Part shown: positions 12,349 to 24,328 of the stretch, one piece after another
Layout: the number at the start of each line of letters is the position of its first letter
Position numbering within the stretch: position 1 is the first letter of the stretch
Assembly: GCA_021234155.1 (NCBI GenBank)
Contig: JAJEKV010000054.1
Span: 2,829,702-2,893,701, forward strand
Source of the DNA: Isoetes taiwanensis
Lineage: Eukaryota; Streptophyta; Lycopodiopsida; Isoetales; Isoetaceae
DNA: 64,000 bases
Direction of reading: 5' to 3'
The notes under the pieces: model-generated
The model's input: the letters and a program-made list of their open reading frames with translations, nothing else
What the model was told of the DNA's origin: nothing
Databases searched by the model: none
Made by a program: the position numbers and the translations under genes

Positions 12349-12720
12349 ATACTTGTTATAGAAGAGTCAACTGTCTTCTGATAATCTTTCTATTTGGATT
12401 TTGTACGGTCATGGGCAGAAGCACTGGAGATTGAAGAGTCAGATGTCTGAACCACCCTCTAATGACGAGGAACTACGGGCATATTTGGTGTGAGTTGGCA
12501 TAACCGGTGCATGATTTGGAGCTTATGCCGGCAGTGGCAGTTGGGGGATCTCTGCTGCGGATGCCTCTGGGCCATTACCTTGAACCATAGGGGAAGTTAG
12601 CCATTACAAAACATACCATTGGAGTTGAGCCATCTGACGTTTAATTATCAGAAGCTCCTGTTCAGGTGTTAAGCGTCCTGGTTCAACTGGTGTCGCCCAT
12701 GGAGGGGGACATGCACCGTC

Positions 12721-13294
12721 TAAAACATAAATGGAATCGGGATAAGCACAACATCTCAGCATTGTTGTAATAAGATCATTGATAAGAAATGCTTGATATT
12801 AAAGTAGAACATAAGGTTACATGTAACATAATGCCCGGACAAACAGAAATGAAATGTTCACTTATACAAGATAGTTAAACATGATTACATTCTACTGGCA
12901 CTGGGAGTGGATGGAGTATCGTGTGAAGGATACTCTCCCTTACTGGACGCACTAAATTATATTTGTGCCAAGCCTGGATGATGAGATCCTGATATTCCAA
13001 GGTTGGGTTTATGATTGAGAGGTTGAATAAGTTGTTCATCGCCTAATAAAGTTCCCAAACATGATCTTGTGTGTCGAGGAATGCTTCTTCATTAGTGAAA
13101 TCCCAGTAGGACCAGCTTCTCCATCGTGCGCCGCAAATTATAGCGCAATTAATGACTTATACGCTATGTACAAGAGATTATGAAAAAAAAAGACAGTCAA
13201 TACAAAAAGACTAAGATTTATATTAATAGAAGGGTATGAATAATACATATGGTAATGGCCAAAGACCATATAGTATAAGCCAAAAGAAGTATGT
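12721..13294. other. Non-coding spacer beyond the chromovirus
   Basis: Presumably old element leader or unrelated DNA. A 5' LTR matching 7754-9237 was looked for and not seen. Confidence 0.4.
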
Positions 13295-13850
13295 TTAGGA
13301 ACTAGGCCCTGCATCCTGATCCATCTGTGTAGGAGACTCCGGTGGTTGTCGCTGGCGGAGCAAAGTGATGTCGGGGCTAATAGTAAGGGCAGCTGCTGAT
13401 GCCACCTCCGGAGAGAAGTCGGTGGCCAAGGGTGCAGCCACGAGCATCTTCATGCTCATCCAGGTGGCAATAACCTGGCCTAGAGCACCAAGTGCCAAAT
13501 CCCGGTTCACCAGCACAACACCGTGAATATTGGGCTGGAGGTTCTTTTGCCCAGCCATGGCGGACAAAGCCTTTAATGTCCATAAGGATGCCTCGGCCTC
13601 GGGAGCGAGCGCCCTGGAGAAGAACAGAACTTGGCCTTGTCGGAAAGCTGAGAGAAAGGATCTTGTCAGATGATTCTTCAAGGTGCTACCCTCTGGAAAT
13701 AGTGGAGGTTGCCACCTCAGCCTCAAGGTTCACTGTAACCTGCTCCTCTTTGAGTTCCTCCTTCTCCTCTTTGAGATGTTCCTTGTTATCATAGAGATCC
13801 TCACCTTCGTCATCTTCCTCCATAGGCACAACCACATCATTGATATTATG
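13295..13850 (-). CDS. Unidentified open frame with acidic segment
   Basis: Minus strand. A 143-residue frame (13726-13295) with no family I recognise, preceded in another frame (13850-13726) by an acidic, Lys/Glu-rich stretch (EEDDEGEDLYDNKEHLKEE). The two would need one frameshift or a splice to join. It sits just upstream of the chromovirus gag in the same orientation, so it could be extra coding sequence of that element, or a relic of an unrelated gene. Probably not a functional host gene. Confidence 0.3.
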
Positions 13851-13946
13851 CATGCTGCTGCATGCCGTTCAGGATCATTTTTTTCTTGCAGCGCCTTGGT
13901 TCTTGATAGCCGTGCCTTAGTTTTTCTTTATTTTCTAAAGTTTTGA

Positions 13947-14838
13947 AGCAGCGGCTCCTTTTTTACTTGATTTGTGGTGTTGTGGCGACTAGCGGCTTGA
14001 TTCTCAGTGTTCTTGACGGCAGTGTTCTTGATTTTCAGTGTTCTAGATTGTTTTCTTGATTTTTAGGTTGATTTTGTTAGTGTTCTTTAATTTTTATGTT
14101 GATTTCTTGCAGATAATGGGTAATGATGCGTCTGGAAGTAACATGCAGAAGGTTATGAGTCGCTTTAGGTCTGTTCTGATGGCTTTTATGAATAATCTGT
14201 ATTCTTGTATTTTTTGAGGCTTCTATCTTCGTTTCTGAAGTTCTAAAGGCGGACTTGTTGTACATTCTAGAATAAGGTAAGCTAAGCCGTCCATTTATCT
14301 CTATTTTTATAAAATATTACAGATCTAACTTGTTTATATATCTTATTCATGTTTTTGAAGCTTCTTCAGTAACTTTGAAGGTCGTAATGGCATCAAATCA
14401 AGCTTTGTTCTGTTTTTATAAAGTATTTGCACTTTTATTTAGGGTAAAGGCTTCTTACTCGACTTTCCCTGTTGTTTTTACTTTATCAATGTAACCGAAT
14501 TGAGAACTATATGAATGGAACTATGGGAATCTTCAACTGATTTTTTAAGCTGTATTTTTACTGTGTGATTCTTGAATTTTTATTAACCTTTCTACTTCTT
14601 TTACTAACCATTCTAAATATTTTACTATTCATTCTCAAATTTTTACTAGCTAATTCTAAAAACTTTACTATACTTTCAGGATAAGGTTGTAAAAAGAAAA
14701 TAATGACTTCCACAAAAAAAACAAAAAGTTTAGTGTAGGTTGGAATATCTGCCACATGTCACAAGAGGATTGGACAAGGGAGTAGAACGTGAGCCAACAT
14801 TCCTTTACAGAATTAGGGCGAAATACAGAGACACTTAT
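13947..14838. other. T-rich non-coding stretch
   Basis: Repeated short phrases such as TTGATTTTTAGG and TTCTTGATTTTCAGTGTTCT around 13990-14100. Nothing coding. SRP54 exons that should follow the fragment at 14839-15069 were sought on the minus strand and are absent. Confidence 0.45.
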
Positions 14839-15069
14839 CTTCTCAATGATAACTCTCTTGTTGTGTCCAGCAGCAAATTCCTTGAGGTTAACAATTTTCT
14901 TAAAGTTATTCTGCATCGACCGTACTATTTTGAACTGCACATCGGAGTGGAATAAAGCTCTAGAAATCTCATTCAAACAGTCCATCAATACCTTCTCATC
15001 AATGACAGTAGCATTTTTCATCTGTTTGAGCGCATTTGAGATGCGCCCTCCAAGCTCTGCTAGAACCAT
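14839..15069 (-). pseudogene. SRP54: SRP54 N-domain fragment (signal recognition particle 54 kDa)
   Basis: SRP54 is the GTPase of the cytosolic signal recognition particle. The minus strand from ATG 15069 reads [17 protein letters not shown], then [18 protein letters not shown], then [16 protein letters not shown], matching the first 77 residues of plant SRP54. The sequence just upstream looks like a 5' leader with an intron acceptor (TTTCCATGCAG). After residue 77 homology stops abruptly at AAG|ATAAGTG, which resembles a splice donor AG|GTAAGT with its first G changed to A. The GTPase (G) and M domains are not found downstream within the window. Best read as a truncated gene copy; a live gene with a very distant second exon is less likely because the donor is damaged. 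Confidence 0.82.
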
Positions 15070-15149
15070 CCTGACTTGCTTCAATCAATGCAAGGTGAAA
15101 AATAGGATATGGTCAATTGGTCGAAAAAAGGACGCGATCAAGTTGATCT

Positions 15150-17344
15150 GATCTGCATGGAAAAAAGGAGAGACTCCGACAACTGTAAGCACAATAAAAG
15201 AATGATAAGAACACAAAAATAATAATATAGATCTTTAATTAAAAACAAACGCGAAAAGGCAATATAGTTTGCCCAATTCATTTGGTATTGGGAAAGGGTA
15301 TCTTGGTAGTGGCTAGGACTAAGATTTCGATATGGTATTGTATGGGAAAGGGTATATTTAGCCAATTTTGAGGAGCTTAATTGGCTTAAGGAATGAATCT
15401 CTAATTATGGCTGGGTGTCGACCATGCATGATCAGAAATAGGGTTGTGCACAGGTTCCAAATTGGAAACTATATGATGGCTACTGAGCAGCGGGCCGTGG
15501 CGAGAATAGCAGTTGAATTAGGTGAAAACATCAAAAAGAAGAGGAGGCGTGAAGAGATCCGCCTGTTATGAATTGGTTCGGATAATCGGCATAGTATTGG
15601 GCTAATTGTCTGCTGAAGCAGACCGCCGCGGTGATTTGAAGAGCTGAATTTGCAGGAGTCTTGTCGGTTTAGAAGAGCCGACCCTTTGCAGGTGAATTAA
15701 ACCGACCCTCTGCAGGAGAACCTCCTTAGTTGTTCACTGCATTGCCTCAATCTGGGACAGGGCCGGAGTTGTAACTAGCCAATTCCATCTGTGTGATTCC
15801 ATTTGTATGCGGTGTTCGATCCGTGGAGGAAAGAGAAAAAGGAGGAGGATTGTTGCTTTATGGGTTCAACTCTCACACTCGGAGATTAAACATCGAGCTA
15901 CGAGTGCTTCACTAGAGTTCCATTAAAATCGGGCCTAATCGGAGCATAGCTTTCCCTGCAGAGATTTTCTCTTGCAAATAGGCTTTCTCTCTTATGTTCC
16001 AATTGCCTATGCTAACCTGTATTGTTTGCTCCCTGTTAGAGCAATATAGGGGTTTTAAGGTGTAGAATAGATCAAGGAAAGAAGTGATCTTTTGAAAGAA
16101 ATGGAAGCCGAATTAGCTTAGATTACATGGCATAGCTTCATCCTATGTGAAGCTGAGTCCGGCAAATTCATGTGCACCAGTGGTTTTTTTATTTTCCTTC
16201 TTTCAGATTTGTTTTGCTTCAACCACAGTTTCGTTCTACACCATTGATAGTGGCATGCGTTTTCTACTGAAAATTATAATGGCCACTGATCTGGCACAAT
16301 ACCGAGAATATTTGCCAGATCAATGGTGGGGAATAAAACCTGAATGTGATGCCATAATACTTGAAATAAAAGACCTATATAACCCCAGTATAACCGGGAG
16401 ATCAAGTAGAGCAAAAGCCTCCTCCACTCCCACATTTCCATTTATCAACCATGTCTTGAGATGGATGGATGGATGGATGGACGGCACGAACTTTGAAATT
16501 TGCCTCTGCTATAATAGAATATTTTTAGGTTTTATTGTTAGAAAGTTGGCCAATTTTCTGCTGCTCTTGTATTTCTTCCTAGGGTCTGATCACATGTAGT
16601 CGCTGATAAGGCTTCTTTCCTGTAAATCTTCTAAAATTGAAGGATCATATGCAACAAAATAGTAAGAACGTAGCCCTATTGACAGGGGTCACTTCCACGA
16701 GCTCCTGCCCTTGGTTGAATGGGTTCCCGTTGACAGGAAAACATTTGTTTTCAACATGTGGTTTGCATTGCTCATCTGACACCACAAATTTTGAATCCTC
16801 CTGCTGCATGAAAGAATGAAGAAGGCTCTTCTATCAACGACTTCATGTGGCCCAAGCACAAAAAATGGATTCATATCAATAGGAAATCATCCCGTTGCCC
16901 GCTTCATGATTTTGACTTGACCATTCTCAACCCAACATTGCCCTGTTACCATATCATTTCCTTAATCCATTAGAGAATTTCCATCTAACGTTCTTGGTTG
17001 CATTGTAACAGCTCAACCCGAGATCAAATGAAACAATCCAACCTTGAGGAAAACTTATCAAAGATCAATCAATGCAAATAACTCTTACTCTTCTTCCAAA
17101 CAATGCTATAAACCAGTTTTGGCAGACAAGTGGTAGTTGAAAGTGCAAAGAGACAATATACTATAATGCATAATTACATGCTCAATTTGCAGTTACAAAA
17201 CCATCAAAGAGGTGATTTCACGAATTTTCCGTTAAACTCCTAACCGCCCATAGTTATAACATGTAACGGCTCTTACAAATGAAGCGATTGCGAGGAGTGA
17301 TAGAACCCTCATTTGTGATGCATTTTATATGTTACGTTAGTATT
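15150..17344. other. Spacer with no supported gene
   Basis: Long open frames at 15368-15571 and 16147-16599 have no recognisable homology and no flanking exon signals I trust. A (GGAT)n-type microsatellite lies at about 16458-16482 inside the second. Confidence 0.45.
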
Positions 17345-17725
17345 GTGTTGTTGTTCATATAGATGATGGATGGGCCACCCTTCGTGGTGGCATATTAATT
17401 ATATGTATTTTCGCTAATGCTAACATGTATATACGCTTCCGCCATATAGGACATCCCATAGAAAGCGTGGGACGAATGACACCTCCGTGCCCTTCACCCA
17501 GACACTTGGCCATCACAAGTGGTCCGAGTCATATGGAGAGTCTTTCCATGGTGATTGAGTTGCCACAGAAAGGGAATTTTATGTATTTATACGATGAGAC
17601 ACTTGGCCATCACAAGTGGTCTGAGTCATACGGAAGGTCTCTGGTGATTCAGTTGCCATGAGAAGGGAATTTTTTGTATTTATACGATGAGAGCATCGTA
17701 TAGGTTCGGGGAGCATCACAGTGCC
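17345..17725 (+). mobile_element. Partial LTR of the chromovirus family, inverted
   Basis: Plus-strand relative of the 3' terminal part of the LTR at 7754-9237: shared GATGGGCCACCCTTCG-like start, the TACGATGAGAGCATCGTATA self-complementary block, and the terminus GGGGAGCATCACA. Inside it a 97-bp unit beginning GACACTTGGCCATCACAAGT is duplicated (about 17500-17596 and 17597-17690). No internal element sequence accompanies it, so it is a fragment or a truncated solo LTR. Confidence 0.7.
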
Positions 17726-18574
17726 ATTCAAACTAAAGCATTTTTCCTAATTTTCAATGATATGACAAAGAAATTGAACGATTTTAGCTTCCCTTGAAAA
17801 ACAATCAATCCCTGGGCTATCATATGAACAGATGTGTGAGTGCAAGACAAGCCCATTTTCATCCCCAACTGCTACTGCCATAGCAGCAGATAGATTAAAC
17901 ATGGGCAAGTCAATTGCTCAACCAGATTTGCGAGATCGCACTCCCAATATGGTACTTCGATGCATGTTTCTTCTGTTTAATCGTATCCAATGTGATTTGT
18001 CAACACACTTTTTGGATTGTCTTTTTAGTCAACAAGTTGTATGAATTATATGCAAATCCAATCGCTGTTAGAGTTATATTTAACAGATTATGTACGTTGT
18101 AATTCTAGAAATAGTTTATAGAAAAACCTAACTTTTATAGAATAAAGCATAACTGGAGAATGGTCACAGAGCTAATCAGTTTGGATACATCCCTAGTAAC
18201 CTTAGCCAGTTTGCCTTAAAATTTTCAACTCCACCAAAAATTCAAGATTATAAACTAGATAGTTTTGTATTTAAGAAGTAACAGGTGTTATTATGCTTTT
18301 CGCCCAAAAAGACTGTCAATACCACCTTTCACGAATCTTGATGATGAGTATGGCATCAGATCAGACACTGTTTGGTCAATATGCACATGCCACTTACGTG
18401 TAATTTTGGGTGGTTCTGCCTCATTTGTCCAAAGTGACCAGATCTTACATATTGACATGGGCTTACAGGCAGAGCTCAAGCAGGCTCAACTAGCCAATGC
18501 ATACACTTGACCATCCATTTGAAAAAGCAACATATGAGAATAACAACATGGCAGTAAAGAGCACTAATTTGATG
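17726..18574. other. Spacer 3' of RPS9M
   Basis: No gene or element recognised. The part next to 18575 should include the RPS9M 3' UTR. Confidence 0.4.
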
Positions 18575-19891
18575 TTATCTCTTGACCCATTGGAAGCTTT
18601 TACGGGCCTTTGCCTTTCCTGGTTTTTTTCCTTTCAACTATCCGGGAATCTCGTGTCAGCATTCCTCCTATAAAAGATTCAAACCTAAATAAGAGATTTT
18701 ATCCGAAGGCCATCCAAGATCTTGGGTTAACTGAAAAACAAATCAATTACCAGCTCGTAATGGAGGCCGTAATGCAGGATCAAAATACTGCAATGCCCTA
18801 CTTATGCCAAGTCTCAATGCTCCAGCTTGACCTGTTTCATTAAAAAATGTAAATTACCCGTAGGCATACACAACTTCATACTAGAAGATGGCCTTCACAA
18901 TTAACTAGTTACCATTCATAAATTTCTGATGTGTATACACTATGCCAAAGAAAGTTGTAAATCATAAAACGGTAATAAATATACATAACAGATGGATGAT
19001 AATAAGTAGTTTGGAAAACTTAAAGAAACAGGAACCCAAATTACATGGCCAAGAATGCTAAGCTGCTGAAAACCACCTCTTGTGCTTATACAGATACAAA
19101 TTACATGTCTTTGTTTCAAAAGTTGATAGCTACAAGGTTTTTCAGAGATTTGCTGATATACAATACAATCAGAAAAGTAGTCATAGTAATACAGAGGCAT
19201 AAGGAACCACATAAGCTATCAAGCACTAAGAATTACCTGATATGCCACCTCCTTTCACTGTGGATTTGACATCGAATGCTCCCAATGATTTTGTCTCCAG
19301 GAATGGCTCCAAAATTTGCACTCGGTGATCAAGATCAGGAAAGTAGCTGTCATAAGTTTTCCCATTGATTGACATTACCCCCTTCCCTTTCATTACCCAA
19401 ACACGGGCTATGCTTGTTTTCCTTCTACCTGTTGCATATGCCCTACCAAGCCCATCAACTTTCCTGACCCAAGATTTAGCCAATTCTTGCTGTTTAGTCA
19501 GCTCCATTTCCCTCCGTTTTGCTTTCTTTTCGGCCTCTGGGTCCTCTTTAAGGAGTTCTTCCAGAGGCGGAAGCCCAGGCACTCCTCTAACATCCTTCAT
19601 CAAGATAAAACTATCAATATCATCCTCTGTTAGCCCAGCCTTGGCAAGTGATTCACCAAACGTAACCTCGCCCTTTCGCCCTGAAAAAAGAGCTAGGGTT
19701 TTACAAACCTAGGATTGTCTAACAGTTTGTTCAACAAACAGTTGAAAAATGAGATACTCACGGTGAATAAGCTGATCGATCTGGCCGGCCTTTTGAATGC
19801 CAGACCCTGACGTTCCAGCTGAAAATTGGCAAATATGCTTGGGCGCATGAAGGATGCTCCACAGTCGTGTGCATTGCTTCAACCCCGCCAT
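18575..19891 (-). CDS. RPS9M: Mitochondrial small-subunit ribosomal protein uS9m, with last-exon frameshift
   Basis: uS9 sits in the head of the small ribosomal subunit; its C-terminal tail reaches the P-site tRNA. Exons on the minus strand are 19891-19762, 19680-19237, 18831-18751 and 18667-18575; all introns are GT-AG. The N-terminus [19 protein letters not shown] is Arg/Ser-rich and lacks acidic residues, as in mitochondrial presequences. The uS9 core is clear: [63 protein letters not shown]. In exon 4 a run of seven A on the minus strand (T7 at plus-strand 18623-18629) puts the conserved tail ([16 protein letters not shown], stop 18577-18575) one base out of frame. As written, the frame ends early at TAA 18602-18600. 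Either the assembly has one A too many or the copy is recently damaged. Confidence 0.92.
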
Positions 19892-20006
19892 CGCAGGAAA
19901 CAGGGAATGGATTTAGGGTAGCTGTGTTAATTAAAACCGATCGTAAAAAGAAAAAAAAAGAAATGGTTAACACTAGAGTAGTCTCTGGGACCATTCCTGA
20001 TCCATA

Positions 20007-20110
20007 TGGACCAAAACTAGCCCACATGACCTCTGCCACTTAAACCCATGTAACTCTATGGACCAAAACTAGCTCAAATGACCTCTTCCACTTAAACCCA
20101 TGTAACTCAC
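20007..20110 (+). repeat. Tandem duplication, 52 bp x2, beside the RPS9M start
   Basis: Two adjacent units beginning TATGGACCAAAACTAGC and ending AAACCCATGTAACTC, with about four differences. They lie 115 bp upstream of the RPS9M start codon, so they may fall in its promoter. Confidence 0.85.
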
Positions 20111-20128
20111 GAAAAAAATTTTAATTTT

Positions 20129-21138
20129 ATAACTAGTAAACGTGTGCCCCGCATTGTCAGGCTAATATCCTAGCATATGTCTGTACTCAGCCTTTAACGT
20201 CCATATGTGCAACTTTCATAAATAGCACATCTTGATATTTGCAAGAATGGATATTATTTGCTTTTGTAATTATTTTTGTTTTTTAAATTGTCTAATGGCA
20301 GTATTATCAATGTATTAACTTTGCATTTATGGATTTCAATAGAGAAAACAATGCTTTTACAGGGAATGTGGGGGGAATTAATTTATCTCTAAAGACAAAA
20401 AAAATGGAAAGACAGATCCAAAACTTATGCTCAAAATGTCACACTTAAAAGTAGTTAAGTACTCAAAAGAATCACAAAACACAAAATTTTGTCCTGATTC
20501 ATTGGTGTACTTTAGTTCATGATGGAACTCTAAAAATGCATCTCCACATGGCGCACATCAGGGCCTAATGTTGTACTTTTTTGGATGTTCCCGTGATATC
20601 TTCACTTCTCCTAAGATTCCAACACAGGTGAGTTCTTTTGTTACTAAAATGTCAATTTGCCAAGCTAGTAAATGTGTGCTCAGCGTTGCCGCGCTAATGT
20701 CTTGGTTCATGTTTTTACTTGACATTTAACGTCTATGTATGTGCAACTTCTAAGAACATCATAGGTTGATGCTTGCAAGAATGGTCATGATTTGTTCATG
20801 TAAATATTTTTGTTGTTGAAAATGTTTAATGACAGTGTCATTAAAGTATTAACTTTGCGTTTAATAGATGGATATTAGTAGAGAAACCAATGCTTTATAA
20901 GAAATGTGAGGGCCAAGTAAACCTTTCTCTAAAGTAGAAAATTTGGGAAGGCATACCAAAACTTATGCTCAAAATTTCAAGCTTAGAAGTAGTTAACTAC
21001 ATCAACAAAAGATAGATACATATATGAGAAACACAAATTTTCGTTTTGGTTCATTGGCATTCTTTAGTTCATGCCGAAACTCTAAACATGCATCTCCACA
21101 TGGTGCACATCACCAGGGGCTCAATGTCAAACTTTTGT
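20129..21138 (+). repeat. Diverged tandem duplication, about 450-480 bp x2
   Basis: 20129-20582 and 20660-21138 align along their whole length. Shared anchors include TGCAAGAATGG, TATTAACTTTGC, AACTTATGCTCAAAAT, TAGTTCATG and ATGCATCTCCACATGG. The copies differ at roughly a quarter of positions, so the duplication is old. No coding frame is conserved between them. Confidence 0.8.
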
Positions 21139-22134
21139 AGTTGCTCCCATGATATCTTCACTTCTGCTACAGATAACATCGTAGCCGGTGTAAAAGTGAA
21201 ATGCACGTGCAAGTCATTGCTTCGAATTGCCCATGATGTCTCACGACTATCAAGCACGTGAGACAACTTATTCCGCAAATAGGATTGCCCTTTGCACCCA
21301 ATAGGGCACACTTGTATAATTCAGGGATGTCACGGCTAGCAAGTCATTTAAGTCATGCAACTTGACACAAATCTTTTCCAAAAGATATATTACATCCTAT
21401 CCAATGTTGGGAAACGTGATTTCAACTCCATCTCCAACTCTTTCTAAGGTTGATGCTTTATTGTGTTTATAAGATATAATCATTAATTATTTTTCTCAGA
21501 TTGATGTAAACAAATATTTTGTGTATGCATCAACTGCAATGACAGGGGACATGATTAACATGGTTCTTGCTATCTTTACAAAGTGGAAGATTAACCAATA
21601 GTTTCATGCTAAAAGTAACATGGCTCTGCATCACGCAATAATGACATCTAAAAGTATTATGGATCTAAAGAGAAATGCCTTCTATTGGCATGCAAGAGAA
21701 TAGAATAGAATAGTTTTTTTAACGCCCATTTGAAAGAAATGGCTTCCAATATCAAAACGCAAATTCTATAAATGGGTGCCCAACTTCAATGGACATATGT
21801 AGGGGTGCATGTTTATATGGGCTTTTGATATGCTGACGTAGAACAACCACATAGAAAATTGGCAACTCATAAGTGACATGTGATTTATGGACTTGTCTTT
21901 AATGGCATCATCTTATTCATCTTCAAAAAAGGTTTTAGATGTCGATGTAACCATTCTATGGACTTAACTCTAATGGCATCATCTTATTCATCTTCAAAAA
22001 AGTTTTAGATGTTGATGTAACCATGCCCACCATAAGATAATGGATGTGTTATCTAGTCTATTCTATGGGACAATTCACAAACATAAGGTCTCTCTCATAT
22101 GAATTGTGTTTATAACAATAACTTAAATTTTTTA
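21139..22134. other. Non-coding spacer with a short tandem repeat
   Basis: Contains a 70-bp tandem pair at about 21888-22024 sharing AATGGCATCATCTTATTCAT and TTTTAGATGT. Otherwise nothing recognised. Confidence 0.5.
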
Positions 22135-22152
22135 GAATGAGAATGAGAATGA

Positions 22153-23990
22153 TTTTTTTATCGTCCACTGAGGCCAATCGGCCTATGGGACCCAAAGGAG
22201 TGCAGCAAACTTATTACTGTCCGGGTTAAAAAAACCCCCGCCCCGAAGGGTTTTCGAGGGAAAAACCGTGGCAGTAATAAGAATGTTGTCAAACTGTACA
22301 AGTATACATCAATGTATATATACATGTCAAGTGTGTGCCCGAGGACATAGCTGATCTCGCATGTCCATAACCTCCTGAAGATATGATCCCAGCACCCGTA
22401 CGGATGTTGTGCTCAATGTCACATGTAACGGCTGGCCAGGCCTGACCAACTCAGCATATTGTGTTCGAATTTGATCATATGCTGGGCAACTTTGAAAGGT
22501 ATGAGATTCATCCTCAATGACTCCCATTTGGCAGATTGAGCAGAGCTCGCCCCTGGCGTGGCTCACCAATCCATCTGCCCGTCTCAATTCGAAGATGATG
22601 TGCCCCTGTGCGAATGGAGGCAATTAGTCTGCGCCTTTTCATGGGCAAGTGGGTACGCAGGTAGTATTGCGGGCCTCGTTCCAATGTGGGATTTATGTGG
22701 CGCTGGTAGTGTGCTGTCTTGACCTGTTCAAGGGCATTGGCATCCCAAAGCTTGCTGAGGAAGCAAGCGTCAAGATATTGCCTCAAGCTATGGCGATGTG
22801 CCTCTGTTTGCACATGTATGCATCTGTGCTCCTGCACATTCCATCTAGCCAACCATTGAGCTCTCTTTTCCCTCCAGCAGGCCTTGAGGCGCTGCGGCTC
22901 CATTGCCATGATATAAGCTAGTTTAGGGAAACGAGCATCGTCCATATTGACCACCTTCTGAAAATAGATAATGTGACGATCAAGGGCCGCCCTCTGAAGA
23001 GGCAAGAATCCTGTCTCCTGCAGTAAAATTTGATATGGGACTGTGGACTACCCCTAGTGCTCGTACTAAGAAGGCTTTCTGGACCTGCTCCAAGTCATTC
23101 CAAGTAGCAAGTGATACTACTGGTCCCCATACTTCCACCCCGTATAAAAGGACAGGCTCCACTAAGACCTTGAACAGGTGTGACTGATGGGCCCAATCAT
23201 ACAACTCCGCTCTATGACTATTGTTTTGCATTGCATATAGTGTCGCCGTCACTCGTAGCCATATGGATGTGTCCCAGTGCATAGTAGAAGGAAACTCCAC
23301 TCCCAAATATTTGTATGTGGATGCAACTTCCACATTTTGGCCTCTAGAATCGAAGGAGGGGACCCTCTACCGACGGAAGATGATATGAAACCACCTTAAC
23401 CTTAGTCTTGGCCAGTTGACGCGCAATATCGGGCCGCCATGTATCGTGTCCGTGGCATCGAGATGTCGTTGCATGTCCGCTGGTGTGTGTTAGGAGGTCC
23501 ACATCATCGCGATATATTAACCGCGTCGATGATCGATAGAGAAGGTGAGCTCCATCGCCCCCATTATCAGCAAGCCAGCTCTCCAATTGATCAATGTAAA
23601 GCCCAAACAATGTTGGGGAGAGAGGGCATCCCTGACGAACCCCGATACTACTATCGAATGGTTGTCTTGTCTGCTGCAACCGACCCGAGCATCTTTCGTA
23701 TAGCCTGTACACTGCATTCTGCAAATCTACAGGAACCCCCAGCTGTTGCAGTCTTGCCCATAGTTTTTCCCGAGGCACAGTGTCAAACGCCTTCGCAAAA
23801 TCCACAAAGCAACAATATAGATCCTGACGGCGGTTCCTGCTGTCTTCAATCAGAGTTCGCAACGTGAAAATGTGGTCAATGGTTGAGTGCCGGGGTCCGA
23901 ATCCTGCCTGGGTGAGGGCCCGCACCTCTGCTGCCTCTGCCCAGCCCATCAACTGCTGCTCGAGAATCCCAGCAAGCAATTTTGCAAGAA
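22153..23990 (-). mobile_element. LINE, 5'-truncated, RT to 3' end
   Basis: Minus strand. RT is at 23979-23344, with GFGPRHSTIDHIFTLRTLIE, VDFAKAFDTVPREKLW and SSIGVRQGCPLSPTLFGLYI. The catalytic YADD box is degenerate (IYRDDVD). The thumb and connection follow in other frames (23333-22980, 23005-22514). The C-terminal zinc-binding motif is CSICQMGVIEDESHTFQSC (22623-22327). The 3' UTR ends GTGGACGATAAAAA with a fold-back rich in C and G, followed by a short (ATTCTC)3 tail instead of poly(A). At least two frameshifts. The 5' end is cut near 23990, at the start of RT. No target duplication could be recognised. Confidence 0.9.
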
Positions 23991-24089
23991 TTGTTGTTTA
24001 TCTCCAATGTATATGCTACACATAAAGGCACTTGAATGTGCTATAGATTTGGTGACTACCAAACTACAAAAAAGATAACCACAAAAGTA

Positions 24090-24328
24090 AAATATGCATG
24101 CATTCCAAAAATGTATCCAGCAAGAGTTTCTCAGTGTAACTTGGGTGGATTTTATGATGTTACTAGTGTTATGCCCATGTTCTTTGTTACCAAGAAAAGT
24201 ATAAGTAAGCATGCATTCCAAAATTGCATTCAGCAAGAGTCTTGCGAAGTGTAACTTGGATGGATTTTTTGGCATAGCTAGTGTCATGCCCATGTTCTCT
24301 ATTACCAAGAGTACAATCAAATTGAATG
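24090..24328 (+). repeat. Tandem duplication, about 119 bp x2
   Basis: 24090-24208 and 24209-24328 both begin GCATGCATTCCAAAA and share CAGCAAGAGT, GTGTAACTTGG and CATGCCCATGTTCT. They lie between the two facing LINEs. Confidence 0.85.

Larger units (their letters stand above)
7754..12720 (-). mobile_element. Decayed Ty3/gypsy chromovirus, minus strand
   Basis: Reading the minus strand, the order is gag (12348-11731), aspartic protease with DTGSTHNF (about 11285-11350), RNase H (11031-10760), integrase core (10740-10530), integrase C-terminus plus chromodomain (10330-9895), polypurine tract AAGGGGGGTAGAA, then a 3' LTR (9237-7754). The gag-pol order and chromodomain place it among chromoviruses. 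Much of RT and the N-terminal half of integrase are missing, and RNase H runs almost straight into the integrase core, so there are internal deletions besides stops and frameshifts. No 5' LTR was found at the upper end, so that boundary is approximate. Confidence 0.82.

Noticed and set aside
14558-14755. Continuation of SRP54
   Set aside because: The translation bears no resemblance to the rest of the N domain or to the GTPase domain.
16147-16599. 150-codon frame with a hydrophobic N-terminus
   Set aside because: No homology recognised; it contains a GGAT microsatellite and lacks any supporting exon structure.
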